Below are positions 1-10,440 of a DNA stretch of 64,000 nucleotides, one piece after another. A program made the translations under genes and the position numbers. The DNA is from Lepidodermella squamata (taxonomy: Eukaryota; Gastrotricha), in the NCBI GenBank assembly GCA_047495785.1, contig JBLDXI010000023.1, positions 620,001 through 684,000 on the forward strand, written 5' to 3'. The notes under the pieces were generated by a model that did no database searches, had not been told where the DNA came from, and worked only from the letters and a program-made list of their open reading frames with translations. Within the stretch, counting starts at the first letter, position 1. Each line of letters starts with the position of its first letter.

Positions 1-36
1 ACTTTTGCGTTATTTACGCCTTACAGGAATTCATAA

Positions 37-62
37 GGAAAAACAGGACTTCGTAAGTGAAA
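37..62 (+). repeat. 26-bp direct repeat of an ankyrin-gene exon end and donor
   Basis: These 26 bases are identical to 881-906, which is the end of the first complete ankyrin exon with its splice donor (coding for KQDF, then GTAAGT). No recognisable coding sequence joins this copy to the exon starting at 127. It is probably the end of an upstream partial duplicate of the same exon, but the rest lies outside or has decayed. Confidence 0.7.
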
Positions 63-126
63 TTCCCACCAGAATCTGAACGCATGACTAATTGCCAACG
101 AGCTTATTTATGAATAATATGAACAG

Positions 127-3100
127 ATCCGCTTCCATTCGTCAAGTTGCTGGTGGAAACTATGGGTAGGCGGCTGGGCATGAACGCTCGCGACAAGGAT
201 GGCAACACCCCTCTTCTGCTTGCTTCAAAAACCGGCCTCTCAACTGCCTTGGTTCGATACCTCATCGAAAAAGGCGCCGATACCAACGCAACCAACAACC
301 TAAATGAAAACATGCTACTCGCTGCCTGCCAAGTCGATCGCCCTGACAAAAACCCGAACCCTCTTTCATTCATCAAAATTGCTGTTGAACTGGCTGGTAT
401 TGACGTCAATTCTCAAAGCTTAGACGGGGAACGGTGTTTCAACCACCTCATGATTCGAAATGAGCTGTCTAATATCTATGATCCGGGTTTTCTTCCAATC
501 ATGACATACCTTTTAAAGAAAGGCTACGACGTCAACAGCCAGTCGGGTGAGTTCGGCCTCACGCCTCTTATGTTAACAGCTTCGACCCTCCCAAGTCGGC
601 CGAGATTGATGGATTTGCTGCTGGAAAATGGCGCTGATGTCAACGCGACAGATTACGACGGCAGGACGGCCATTGATATAACCACTGATTATATAAACTC
701 GACAATGACAGTGGCGTATTTGCGTAGGCGAGGTGGCGTAACTGGGAAAGAGATTCGTAGAATAACGCCGGTGCCACGTCAAACTGTTACGCCTTTCGTG
801 GAGAACGTCTTCACGCCCTGGTGGACCCCTTCCAGCTGGGGAACGCTGGAACCGCAACTTCCCGTCACGCAATCCAATCAGGAAAAACAGGACTTCGTAA
901 GTGAAACTTAATTTTAGCTTATTTGCACCCTTTTCCACTTACAAGAAAAGTGCATGATTTTCGCTGCAAATTAAAATTGCATCTAAAAGCAAATTCAAAA
1001 ATAAAAACGAAGAAAACCAATTTTTTTGTATATTTTGTTTTAATTAGCATTTTTGCTCTTTCGTTGGGCATCAAGTGCGCGCGAGACCGTGGCGTAGGGA
1101 AGACCAGTATGACGCGGCGTCACTGATAACAGTGAATCGAACCACCAACCACCATCGAATCAATCATGCACCCCCAATCACTTACGCCACCCACTACTTC
1201 TCAAAGTATAATGCGGTTATCGTGCTGATCTCCTCCAGGAGGACATATATAACATGATTGTTAGGATCAAGGGAAAGGGCAGGATGTAAGGTGAAAAGAT
1301 TAAAGCCAACCACAGTAAGCTGTTTTGACGCGTCAAAAACGCTAAAATTACGCGATTGCTCGCATTTGGGGCTGACCTTGCGGCCAATTTTCAATGCCAT
1401 GGAATCTTTTCTTCGGGTTCTAACCATGACAGACGAATAGAACGCCCTCTGTTCCATAAACCCGAAAGATTTCAAGCCATCGGCTGCCAAGGCTTATCGC
1501 TTATAACGCGTCAAAAACGGAAAAACTGCGCTCCCCGACTTATCCGTGGGATTTTACCTTAAACTGTCCCTACCACTTCACACTTCAGTGAATTTTACGA
1601 CGTTTATCTCTGACGAAACAGTCACGTCTTCAATTGAAAATAGTTTGAAAACTTTCTTTTCTAGGTGCCTCGCTAATACGTTGTTGATATTTTTTCATAC
1701 CGTAGTCATACCGTAGTACTTCCGTAGTTTCCGTAGTTTTACCGTGGTGCCACGGAAAAACTACGTAGCAATCGATTAGACATTGTCATGCATTCAATGT
1801 GTTTGAGCCTTGATTTTCAGGACAGTTTCATGATACAGCTTCAAAATATTCAGAGTTAAATAGAGCGTAAAAATAATGCTGCAAGAGTCAGGAAATAGGT
1901 CTCCGATTTTCCAATCGTGTCTGATGAACATTTATGTTTTTTGCTTACATGTCACTAGGAATTCCTTGGCTACATAACCCACGGCAACTTGAGTGCTGTA
2001 AAGCGAATGATCAACCAAAAACGAGCTACGGGAAATGCTTTCCGCGTGGAGCGAGATGGTGATCACTACGTCATCATTCCAGCTGTAGTTGAAGCTGTCA
2101 CCGCTGAGAATGAATCAATGGAAATGTTGAAGGTCCTGCTCAGAAACAACGGCGATCCAGATGCGATTCAACCGAGTACCAGTCTCACAGCATTGATGAT
2201 AACGTTAGACAAAGGCCGGTTGGACATGGCGAAACTTCTTATCGACCATGGGGCTAATGTTGATCTAGAAACATCTCATGGTACTGCATTGCTGAGAGCA
2301 GCATCGAGATCATTGGAACACGTCAAATTTCTCATCGCGAATGGAGCTGTCAAACATAAAGATCGGTTATTACTTGAGGCTTGTAAAATCCAAGGATATC
2401 CCGATGCACTGCCATTCGTCAAATTTGCTGTGGAAGAGGCTAATAATTCCCTGGCTAGCATCGATTCATTTGGGCGAACGCCGTTAGCAAATGCGGCAAT
2501 AATGTTAAAATCGCCTGATCGAATGGAAGTCATTGAGTATTTGTGGTCTAAAGGAGCCGATGCGAATGTTAAACTAAATTCTGAGTCCTTGATCGACTAC
2601 ACAATACTACACCTTGCTGTGGATGAGCAAGATTTTGATTTCGTGATGTTAGCCGTGGAGAAAATGAACATGAGTTTGAAAACTCGTGAATCTAACGGCT
2701 TCACGCCGCTGTTGTTAGCTGCTTACAAACATCTTGGGGACATCGCATTTTATTTGCTGCGACGGGGTGCTAGCAAAACTGCGGTTGACCTGCGTGGCAA
2801 CAACGCTTTTTTGCACGCTTGTGGCGGATCGCCGCCGTTCACGTTCGCCAGACGTCTGATCACTGAATTCGGATTTGATGTTAACTCACAGGTAATATTG
2901 TCTCAGCTAACCTGGGATATTGATCTAAACTAACAAAGGTTCCAATCGGGTGCAGATTAGTTTCAGGCATAACAAACCATTTCCTGTGGAGCCTTTCCCA
3001 CCTTTGCTCGCCCAGCCAAAATGCGTTCATTCGCGGTATCGCAGAAGAATCAGAGGCGGGAAAGGAATTATTCATTTTCAAAGGAAGACCTAATAGTAGA

Positions 3101-3557
3101 AGATTTTTACTTGCTGTCCTCTTTGGGTATTGGGGAGGTTCAATATTATCATGGGCAAATATTGGTTCAACTGCGTTGTTTTCAGAATTACGATAACGAA
3201 ACATGTCTGGCTCTTGTTGATCAACTGCGCGACTTGGGTGATTTTGCGAAATTTCTCGTGTCAAAAGGATACAACATCAATCGAAAGCTACGACACGGCG
3301 ACACTGCTTTGGCTTTGCAAGTAAGTCAGTCCGAAACTTACAACATTGACGCGATGCTCGAAGCTGGGGCTGATATCAATGCGAAAAGCGACGATGGGCT
3401 AACTCCGCTGGATCTGGCCTTGCTTTACGGCAATGCAAAAGCGGCGAATACTTTGATGACACTGAAGGCTGTAACGTCCAGGCCTTTGCCGAACTACGTG
3501 ACTTTGCCAGCTCCCGGTCCATTTTACGACCCAGATCGGTCTCAGAATCAAGAGTAA
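127..3557 (+). CDS. Ankyrin-repeat protein, copy A (5' partial, intact)
   Basis: Ankyrin-repeat protein with visible exons 127-896, 1959-2891 and 3186-3557. The first starts at acceptor AACAG in phase 1; the other junctions are phase 0, and the frame is open to the stop at 3557. Repeats are recognisable by motifs such as DGNTPLLLA, GLTPLMLT, GFTPLLLAAY and DGLTPLDLALLYGN. The inverted copy B (20638-16202) has exons of 770, 959 and 375 nt against 770, 933 and 372 here. Its two extra 5' exons encode a signal peptide and one more ankyrin block, so copy A almost certainly begins upstream of this window and is secreted too (inference). AATAAA lies at 3667. Intracellular ankyrin scaffolds are common; signal-peptide versions are not, and the partner is unknown. 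Confidence 0.85.
1697..1768. repeat. CCGTAGT repeats ending in a hairpin
   Basis: Inside the 897-1958 intron of ankyrin copy A, CCGTAGT recurs four times from about 1699. The run ends in an imperfect hairpin: a 17-nt arm starting CCGTAGTTTTACCGTGG pairs with CCACGGAAAAACTACGT across a 2-nt loop, with about three mismatches. Elsewhere in this intron is a perfect 16-nt palindrome, TTTTGACGCGTCAAAA, at 1323-1338. Part of it recurs at 1507 (ACGCGTCAAAAACG). No gene was seen in the intron. Confidence 0.5.
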
Positions 3558-4278
3558 TATATTTGACAATCTGTGTTCTTACACTGAAATTCTTTGACGA
3601 TGGGAAATTTTCGATTTTCGATAGCCTGTATCATTCAAGGATGAATTAAATGTGAAAACAGCTAGGTAATAAATCGGCCTGGGTTCACTTTGAAGAGTCG
3701 AGTTTTTTCTTTGGCTTATTTCTGTTCATGGGACATGCGAAATTTTCGAACAGTGCACAGGGTCGGCGCTGTTTGTCATTCATTCATCTAGTCTCCTGTC
3801 GTTATTTCACAATACAAAGGCACTTTCGAGTGATCTTGTTCGTGATCCTCTGGCCCCTCCACCACTCTGAGTGCGCTCGCATTCGCGTATATGCCATTCG
3901 AAATCGATATGCCATCGTTCAGCCGGCTAGTAATATATGATGGGAAAGTTGACCGACTGATGTCCCGTTTACGCGCACTGATAAAAATACCGGAGTTTGG
4001 AGTCTCTTTCCAAGGTTAGTTTGTAAATAGATTGATCGATTTTGAACTACTGAAAAGTCACCGGGAGTGTATTCATTTCCACCAATGATTCAACAAGGAT
4101 AAAAGCGCGCTGTAAATTGCGTGTTCCGGATCGATATTTGCTTTTCAATCCCGTGCAATTAATGGAATAAAATTCCACCTTGGAACGGATGACGCGATTG
4201 CAGTTATGGCAGGGTTAGTATGACTAATTTACACGCTTGAATGTAAACACGAGAAGGCTATATTCTTCCTTAGAGCAA
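3558..4278. other. Intergenic, ankyrin copy A to Cys-loop receptor
   Basis: Contains the presumed 3' UTR of ankyrin copy A with AATAAA at 3667. A T-rich acceptor-like TTCCTTAG ends at 4274, five bases before the receptor ATG. That position would fit a spliced-leader acceptor, but no leader sequence can be seen here. No gene recognised. Confidence 0.4.
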
Positions 4279-5430
4279 ATGACAAACGTATTTCATACTA
4301 TTTTTACAATTTTCATCAGCAACCATGTATTGGCTGAACCGGAAGACAACAACAGCATGTGGAACTTCGACCCGACCAAAACGATCCTTGACAACTGCAG
4401 AATAGGCCCGAATGTCAACACTCCAACTGAACTCGAGAATAAACAAACTCTTATTTGGCTGGAACTAAAACCGAAGCGTTTAGTCGATATCGACGACGTT
4501 GCTGAAACATTCACCATTTACGGGGCACTTAATGTTAAATACGAATCGAAATGCATCGCCGATTTGTATCGGAATGTATCGCGAAATGGCAGCGTAGCAT
4601 GGCCGCCAAGCATAACAATGCTGTCAAAGGAAGACCCGACTAAATACTGGTTCCCGGATTTGTTGCACGAAAATTCGGTCGGAAGCCCAGCGATGGATGA
4701 CGGGTTTTATCGGTATCTTCGTATTAGGATCACTCCAAACGGAATGCTTACGTTCGGTTTCTCGGGGAAATTCACGTCCTACTGCGATTTGGACGTTACC
4801 TATTTTCCTTTCGATATCCATGTGTGCAAGATCGAGTTTTACCTCTCTCAAGCCCAAAACTACTCCAGAATAACAAAGGCAATGCTATTCCCTCACGAAG
4901 TCCCGTTTCTGAAGGTAAATTCTGGCTGGCAACATGACAACACGACACGATCCTCAACGTACGGCGTAAATAATCAAAGTACATATTTTGCCATTTTCAG
5001 CTTCGAATTCAGGCGGAAGCCGCAATATTTCTTAACATACCTATTCGCGCCAAGTTTCATTCTCAGTGCATTGGTTCTGGCGTCATTTTTCATCCCGGCC
5101 GAGGTTCCAGATCGTCCTGCTTTCGCCTGCACTGTTATGCTGGCGATTTTCGTTCTTCAAGACAACGTCCAGGCAAATTTGCCAAAAACTCCGGGCCCGG
5201 TGATTGTTGGAATTTTCAGCTTATCGCAAGCTGCTATCGCAACTTTGTGTGTGCTATACGAGGCGATCATGTGCGGGTTCCTTGCCATGTTCCCACGAAT
5301 CGGCGAAGCAACTTTCAAAATTTACGGAAGAAACATTGCTCGATATTTGGTTGTTGACATCGTTATGTTTATAGTCGCATTCCTTATGTATTTAATCACC
5401 AATTTCACTGTTTGGCTAATTCTAAGATAA
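4279..5430 (+). CDS. Cys-loop ligand-gated ion channel subunit, single exon
   Basis: Pentameric ligand-gated channel subunit of 383 residues in one open exon. The first in-frame ATG, at 4279, opens a signal peptide (hydrophobic run ending near VLAEPE). The extracellular domain holds WFPDLL and the Cys-loop CDLDVTYFPFDIHVC, with the canonical 13 residues between cysteines. Four membrane segments follow: YFLTYLFAPSFILSALVLAS (TM1), PAFACTVMLAIFVLQDNV (TM2), PVIVGIFSLSQAAIATLCVL (TM3) and YLVVDIVMFIVAFLMYLI (TM4). The TM3-TM4 loop is short. The TM1-TM2 entry reads EVPDRPAF, as in the receptors at 61506-64000, not the GEK of classic nicotinic subunits. No vicinal-Cys YxCC loop C is present. The ligand and ion selectivity cannot be told from sequence. 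The lack of introns contrasts with the other receptors here. Confidence 0.9.
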   Translation: MTNVFHTIFTIFISNHVLAEPEDNNSMWNFDPTKTILDNCRIGPNVNTPTELENKQTLIWLELKPKRLVDIDDVAETFTIYGALNVKYESKCIADLYRNVSRNGSVAWPPSITMLSKEDPTKYWFPDLLHENSVGSPAMDDGFYRYLRIRITPNGMLTFGFSGKFTSYCDLDVTYFPFDIHVCKIEFYLSQAQNYSRITKAMLFPHEVPFLKVNSGWQHDNTTRSSTYGVNNQSTYFAIFSFEFRRKPQYFLTYLFAPSFILSALVLASFFIPAEVPDRPAFACTVMLAIFVLQDNVQANLPKTPGPVIVGIFSLSQAAIATLCVLYEAIMCGFLAMFPRIGEATFKIYGRNIARYLVVDIVMFIVAFLMYLITNFTVWLILR

Positions 5431-5586
5431 CCTTTAAATTATTGAATTCAGGGCGGCCGAATGGCGTGTGTTGATGAAGATTGAAATATGTTTCCCGCAG
5501 GTATGCCAACGTTAGTAATAAGTCTGAAAGGTGAAGATCTTCGTGAAAGAGTCTTGTTCGATCATAAGTTTACAACAGAACTGAGT

Positions 5587-5756
5587 ATCAGGGTGCGAAG
5601 TACCGGGGTGCTGGGGTGTCGCGACACCCCAGCTCCATGACTCCAATCAGAGGAAGGCTGAAAAAACCACAGGGGGGACCCTTTGGTTTCTTTGGATGGG
5701 TCCTAGCAGACTTGTAGAAAACACCTCAGCTGCCAGATCCTACTTCGCACACTGAT
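5587..5756. mobile_element. Small inverted-repeat element with central palindrome
   Basis: Imperfect terminal repeats of 16 nt (ATCAGGGTGCGAAGTA at 5587; its partner at 5741-5756 differs at one base) bound a 170-bp segment. A perfect 24-nt GC-rich palindrome with a CGCG centre lies at 5610-5633. No coding capacity. Best read as a MITE-like element; the family is unknown. Confidence 0.55.
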
Positions 5757-5950
5757 CAAGAATGAACAGCTGGAAGCCGGAAGATAGGTGCTTTTTATGA
5801 ATTACTGAATTACTGAATTAATATTATGCATATGGGCAAAATTTACGAGCGTGGGCAACCATGAGACGTACTAGGACGCCGAGGATCCTATCTTCCCATG
5901 AAAATTTGCTGCGTCTCGTGCGTCTTACAAGTTATACCAGTTTTCAAACT

Positions 5951-6160
5951 ATGTGAAGAATGTTGACAACGAAACGTGTCTGGCTCTTGTTTATCAACTG
6001 CGCGGCTTGGGCGACTTCGCAACATTTCTCGTGCCCAGAGGATACGACATGTTTTGGCATTGCAGGTGAGTTAGTCTAAAACTTAAAATATTGATGCGAT
6101 CTCGAAGCTGGGGCTGATATGGATGCAAAAAGCGACGATGGGCTAACTCCGTTGGATTGT
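5951..6160 (+). pseudogene. Decayed last exon of an ankyrin gene
   Basis: The stretch aligns with the last exon of copy A (3186 onward). Shared pieces include GACAACGAAAC, TGTCTGGCTCTTGTT, CTCGAAGCTGGGGCTGATAT and AAAAGCGACGATGGGCTAAC. About 35 nt around the RKLRHGDTALA codons are missing and smaller indels break the frame, so it cannot encode the domain. It lies between two intact genes, with no other exons of the family nearby. Confidence 0.85.
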
Positions 6161-6627
6161 AATTGGAGTTGGGTTATAGTGGCTCGTTATCGAGGAGAAA
6201 TAACGCTCCATTATGTGGTAAGTTTCCTTTTACCTTTATATAAAGCATAGACAATAATGTTACAATTCGGACAATCAATAACCACTATAATTATGAACTA
6301 TATAGTTATAAAATTGGGAAACGGAGACATACAAAATCGGGCTGAATGATCCGTGTATCACCACGCTTGAGCTCAACATATAACGTGATGAAGGCGTGAT
6401 TAGTATATCGCAGTAAAACGCGGCTAGTCATATGTGATATGAGATCGATAACGGCGGGGGTAAGCTGCTAGAGCTAGAAGTTATTTCGCGCGTAAGCTAG
6501 ACCCATGGCAACAACCGTTACTTTACGACTGACAGTTGGTAGCTGGTGTCGGGAAATTTCATATTTTTCCCGTTTATGAGCAAAACAGATTTGTTTTATT
6601 CAGCCTCGCACAATTTTCCAGGCAGAA
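6161..6627. other. Intergenic region upstream of secreted-protein gene
   Basis: AT-rich sequence with no gene recognised. A TTTTCCAG acceptor-like motif ends at 6621, a few bases before the ATG at 6628, and could serve as a trans-splice or 5'-UTR acceptor. Confidence 0.35.
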
Positions 6628-7802
6628 ATGAAAGGCTTATTAAGATTCACAATCCTCGTCGAGCTGATTGTTGCTAGCTTCGAAAGTAAGTGATTGAAAC
6701 TTGCGAAAGTCATCTCGGCTTGACATAGGGGCGCGAAAAAATCATTTTTTCCGGGACGTGCTCAAAACCTATCTCTGTGAGCCCCGTTCAAAGCGACGCC
6801 GAGAATTAAGCGGTTAACGAACAATTCGATATACCCGTTACCCGTGCTCTGTTCCGAGCTCATTTGATTCATGTTAAACTATGCGTTCCAGATTGCCTTC
6901 CAGTATGCCAGCAAAGAAATGGTTTTTGCAACAACGCACATGCCTGGCACGATTTACAGGTTCTGATTGCTCGCAAGGTTGTAGTAAATTTCCATTCTGC
7001 GCTGCTCATTATTCTGATAAGAATAGCCATCGGAATGCCGTTGTTCGATCCGAGAACATTTTCGCCTGATTTTTCCTACCTTAACGACGGAAATTATCGT
7101 AAATCGCGCTGTTTACTTATTTCAATGTTCGACTTTTTATAATAGAAAACAACTGGGTATATGCTAGCCAACAGGTCTTTCCCACTGTCGGCCCGAACAA
7201 CGAGATAGTTCTGATGAATCAGACCAGCAACGACCTGGTCCAAGGCCGGAAAGGAACCCTGTCGAGCAGGAAAGTAAGCTGCCGAAAACTTTATAGTTGA
7301 TAGGTATTCCTCGTATTTATCCAAGCATTTCGAGGTTGCTGATTTTTCAATCAACGTGACCATGCATCTCGATGGGACGGCAGGATCCTCTCTCGATATT
7401 TACTCCATATCAGTCATATCGAATTCGTCATTCAATTATTCTGCACCTGGCGCTTACAAGCCGGTCGATAACAACAATTTCGCCGGCTTTAGTTTGATGT
7501 ACAACGGCAATTTACAACGCTTCACGCTTTTCTCGTCCCCGACAAGATCAGTCTTCGGCACCACGAACGTGGTTAGCTTTGGCAAGGAGCTATCCCGAGG
7601 CCGTGTCAGTATTGGCATTGTAGTTAGAGGTGCGACGAAGCTGTCGGCGGATGTTTGCTCGCCGAGCCAATGCACGGCGATTTATAGTGGTGTCAACTCG
7701 CCAGGGTTTGTACCTATCGATCCGACGATGGAGCCGCCCATCATTCAAGTTTTGGGCGGAAATTACGGCTCTACCAACCCTATCAGAATGGTTGGTATAT
7801 AA
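6628..7802 (+). CDS. Secreted protein of unknown function, four exons
   Basis: I do not recognise the family. The model is 6628-6685, 6892-7098, 7146-7273 and 7326-7802, totalling 870 nt (289 residues) with all phases matching. The intron at 7099-7145 is only 47 nt. Exon 1 encodes a signal peptide (MKGLLRFTILVELIVASFE). Exon 2 opens like an EGF domain (CLPVCQQRNGFCNN), but the chosen frame then loses the pattern, while the next frame over carries CLARFTGSDCSQGC. Either exon 2 has an indel or the resemblance is chance. The last exon gives a beta-rich, N-glycosylatable stretch (SNSSFNYS, then a CSPSQC pair) with no membrane anchor. The last exon is well supported; exon 2 is the weak point. Confidence 0.55.
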
Positions 7803-9430
7803 CGAGCTATAACGAGGGCTGTAATTGAATGCAGAAGCTAAAAATAGACCGTTTCTAAGTCGTAAGACAGTTGCCATGCCAACGCGCAGAAAGAGACGGA
7901 CACGGATTACGTGTCATTACAAATTTCGCTCGCTGAAGGCTGTGAAACAATAACGCTATGAATCATAAGTTCGTCGCTAAGTTTTTTTCTTAGTTGCCAG
8001 GGCGGCTTGGATTTGACTGGTTAGCCTTTTTTTTACCATGATTCAAGTCCTGCCTGAGGTTAACGAACTCAGAATAAAAAAACCTGGAATCTATTATTTT
8101 AATTTACTTCAAAAATGCCCAGCTCGTCCGATTTCGCATACAAATTTCAGTTGAAATCATAGCTTAAAAAATCAATCACCTTGGTTAAGATTTACCAGAA
8201 TACTTCTGAATTAAACACCAGCAAATTCAGCCAAACATTCTCAAGATAATGCAGTGTTCAATTAAGAACTCATGCTTCGCTTATAATTCGTGGAATTTTT
8301 AAAAAAATATTATGAAATATGAAACAATAGGATGAAAAATATATTTTCGATAATTTTTTCGCGGCTAACCTGGTTTTTCTTTTTTAAATTCATCGAATTA
8401 ATGGCATTGAGCAATCACATACCGATTTCAAGGCACAAGACGTGTGGTTCCGTCAAGAGGGAAGAGGGAACAAGAGGGTGTTTAGATTGAATGGAATAAA
8501 TTTGTATCTTCTCAGGCGTGATCTCGTTGTCATTCTATTGTCATGGCCTATTAAGATCAGAGCAAGGTAAAAAATCGGGCAGAAGCTCCCGCCGCACCTC
8601 CTCGGGATGTTGCGATTTTCAAAGTCAAAATCGAATGATTAAAAGTGAAAAAACCCGTAAAATTGCCAAGGCGTTGAGCAATGAAATCGTAGAGTAGCGG
8701 CAGCCAGTTTCATGTTAGATCAGGCCTATCGACTATCTAAAATCGGCTAGTAATTCCGATAGCTCAGGATAACTGGAACGAATGAAATCGGTCTAATTTT
8801 TTGAGAATAAATCCATATATCGAAATTAAAATGAATCAGAAATTACGCGATTCTTCATGATTACGCAACACAGCCGGGAACAAATTTGGAAAAACTGAAG
8901 TTTCAGTATCCTCAAAAAACACGATTTATATCCTATTTTGATCATGTTAATAATGCTGTTAAATTTAAAGAGATTTTCTGGCCGGGAAAAAGCTGAAAAT
9001 CTAACAAATCAGGGCAATTGAGATCTTTTAGTTGATCAGCAAATGACCTGAGGAAAAATCTGCAAATCAAGGAGATTTACGGGCATTTTTAAAGTTATTG
9101 AAATGAATTGCTTATTTTGTCTGATAAACTGGCGTAATTTCTGATGGAAAAGTTTAACTAAAAAAGCAAGACGAGTCGCAGCACGACTTGAGTGGCAGCT
9201 AATCCACACAATATGTTGCATTATCGAAGTCATTCGAAGTCAAAACCAAGACAAGAGCATCCTAATGCACTGATGATCTTTCAACTCGTTTGAACTAAAC
9301 TTGAAATTACTGGATCTCTCAAAACCACGACAACGCGCCGCTAGGCGCTAGGTTTCTAGGAACGCTTTATTATTTTAAATTTTCACGCTTGATTTCTTTA
9401 ATCTATCAAAAAATTATTATTTGTTTAATT
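7803..9430. other. Intergenic, no gene seen
   Basis: AT-rich, with stop codons frequent in all frames. I find no domain, tRNA or convincing repeat between the secreted-protein gene and the transposon-end-like sequence before the tRNA cluster. Confidence 0.4.
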
Positions 9431-9437
9431 AAAAATT

Positions 9438-9532
9438 TACAACTAGTTTATTTAGCAGGGTCCAAAATTGCGGTCTACAAACGAGGGAGTTCTTTTAAGG
9501 AGGGTGCCACTAACGAGGGAGCACTGTAATTG
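9438..9532. repeat. pogo/Tigger-like terminal sequence
   Basis: Read on the minus strand from 9532, the sequence starts TTACAGTGCTCCCTCGTTAG and repeats a CTCCCTCGTTT block about 37 nt further in. The style resembles the termini of pogo/Tigger elements (established family style; match by eye only). A related end lies at 43672-43712. No opposite end was found nearby. Confidence 0.4.
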
Positions 9533-9604
9533 GTCGGGTGGTTTCAAGTCTGTGATTGGTTGGTTCAAAGAGCACGCGACACGCACCATATAATTTTTTT
9601 TCTA

Positions 9605-9677
9605 GCCGAGATAGCTCAGTTGGGAGAGCGTTAGACTGAAGATCTAAAGGTCCCTGGTTCGATCCCGGGTCTCGGCG
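9605..9677 (+). tRNA. tRNA-Phe (GAA)
   Basis: Complete cloverleaf: acceptor GCCGAGA pairs with TCTCGGC, D arm GCTCAGTTGGGAGAGC, anticodon stem-loop with CTGAAGAT (anticodon GAA), and T arm GGTTCGATCCC. Short T runs flank the gene. First of three tRNAs in a row on the plus strand. Confidence 0.95.
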
Positions 9678-9730
9678 TACCTTTTGGCGCTGACTTTGGC
9701 GCATCCTAATTGTCATGTTAGAAGCTCACT

Positions 9731-9802
9731 GGCCCGTTGGTCTAGGGGTATGATTCTCGCTTCGGGTGCGAGAGGTCTCGGGTTCAATTCCCGAACGGGC
9801 CC
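9731..9802 (+). tRNA. tRNA-Pro (CGG)
   Basis: Acceptor GGCCCGT pairs with ACGGGCC. The anticodon stem CTCGC/GCGAG encloses a loop with anticodon CGG, and the T arm is GGGTTCAATTCCC. A run of T follows (CTCGTTTTTTT), consistent with polymerase III termination. Confidence 0.95.
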
Positions 9803-9876
9803 ACTCGTTTTTTTCATTTGAATTTCAACAAGCTAATGAAAATTTATCACATAATCCAGGCATTTAATTTCATATC

Positions 9877-9948
9877 TCCCTGATGGTCTAGTGGTTAGGA
9901 TTCCGCGCTTTCACCGCGGCGGCCCGGGTTCGATTCCCGGTCAGGGAA
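9877..9948 (+). tRNA. tRNA-Glu (TTC)
   Basis: Acceptor TCCCTGA pairs with TCAGGGA, D arm GGTCTAGTGGTTAGGATT is the typical Glu type, anticodon loop CTTTCAC gives TTC, and the T arm is GGGTTCGATTCCC. Same strand as the Phe and Pro genes. Confidence 0.95.
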
Positions 9949-10003
9949 AGATTTGCTTTGAAATGAGGTTTTTGCAAAAATCACTGCTTATCGCAAAAAA
10001 TCG

Positions 10004-10073
10004 AGCAAGGCTTAGGGGGATCGAACCTTCAATCTTCTGCTAACTGGGCTAATACTCTATCACTAAGCTACTT
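10004..10073 (-). pseudogene. Decayed tRNA
   Basis: The reverse complement keeps an A-box-like AGCTTAGTGATAGAGTA and a B-box GGTTCGATCCCCC, and the ends can pair partly. The anticodon arm is not convincing and the D loop is short. Probably a tRNA pseudogene. Confidence 0.55.
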
Positions 10074-10117
10074 TATACAATAACGTAAAACTAGCAGTAA
10101 GTTTTGAAAAGCTGGCG

Positions 10118-10195
10118 TCCTTCAGGAGACTCGAACCCCAGAAATTGCGAAACTGCTCATGGGAGACCAGGGTTCGATTTCCTGCCAAGGAGCTA
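10118..10195. pseudogene. tRNA-derived debris in both orientations
   Basis: A minus-strand T-arm remnant (GGAGACTCGAACCCC) is followed by a plus-strand T-arm-like GGGTTCGATTTCC with a broken acceptor. No complete cloverleaf can be drawn. Likely fragments of rearranged tRNA copies in the cluster. Confidence 0.4.
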
Positions 10196-10249
10196 GCTTT
10201 TTCATCCATTTTAAAGCTGAACTATGCGTATTGGCCAAAAATGTACCAC

Positions 10250-10322
10250 CGCCCGATGTGGGGCTCGAACCCACGACCCTGGGATTAAGAGTCCCATGCT
10301 CTACCGACTGAGCTAACCGGGC
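10250..10322 (-). tRNA. tRNA-Lys (CTT)
   Basis: Reverse complement: acceptor GCCCGGT with ATCGGGC (one G-U), D arm AGCTCAGTCGGTAGAGC, anticodon stem-loop TGGGACTCTTAATCCCA (anticodon CTT), T arm GTGGGTTCGAGCCCCAC. Intact and on the opposite strand to its three neighbours. Confidence 0.95.
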
Positions 10323-10389
10323 TGAGACTGAGTAGTGTACTGCTACATTTTATATTTCCTTACTGGTATTACTTCTGGATTAAAAATAT

Positions 10390-10440
10390 TTCGAAGCTGC
10401 TGAGAGTCGAACCGGGAATCTTCTGACACTTAATCACTTT
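10390..10440 (-). pseudogene. Partial tRNA-like fragment
   Basis: Only a T-arm-like GGTTCGACTC-type block and part of an anticodon side remain on the minus strand (plus-strand text GAGTCGAACCGGGAATC). Too short for a functional tRNA. Confidence 0.35.
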
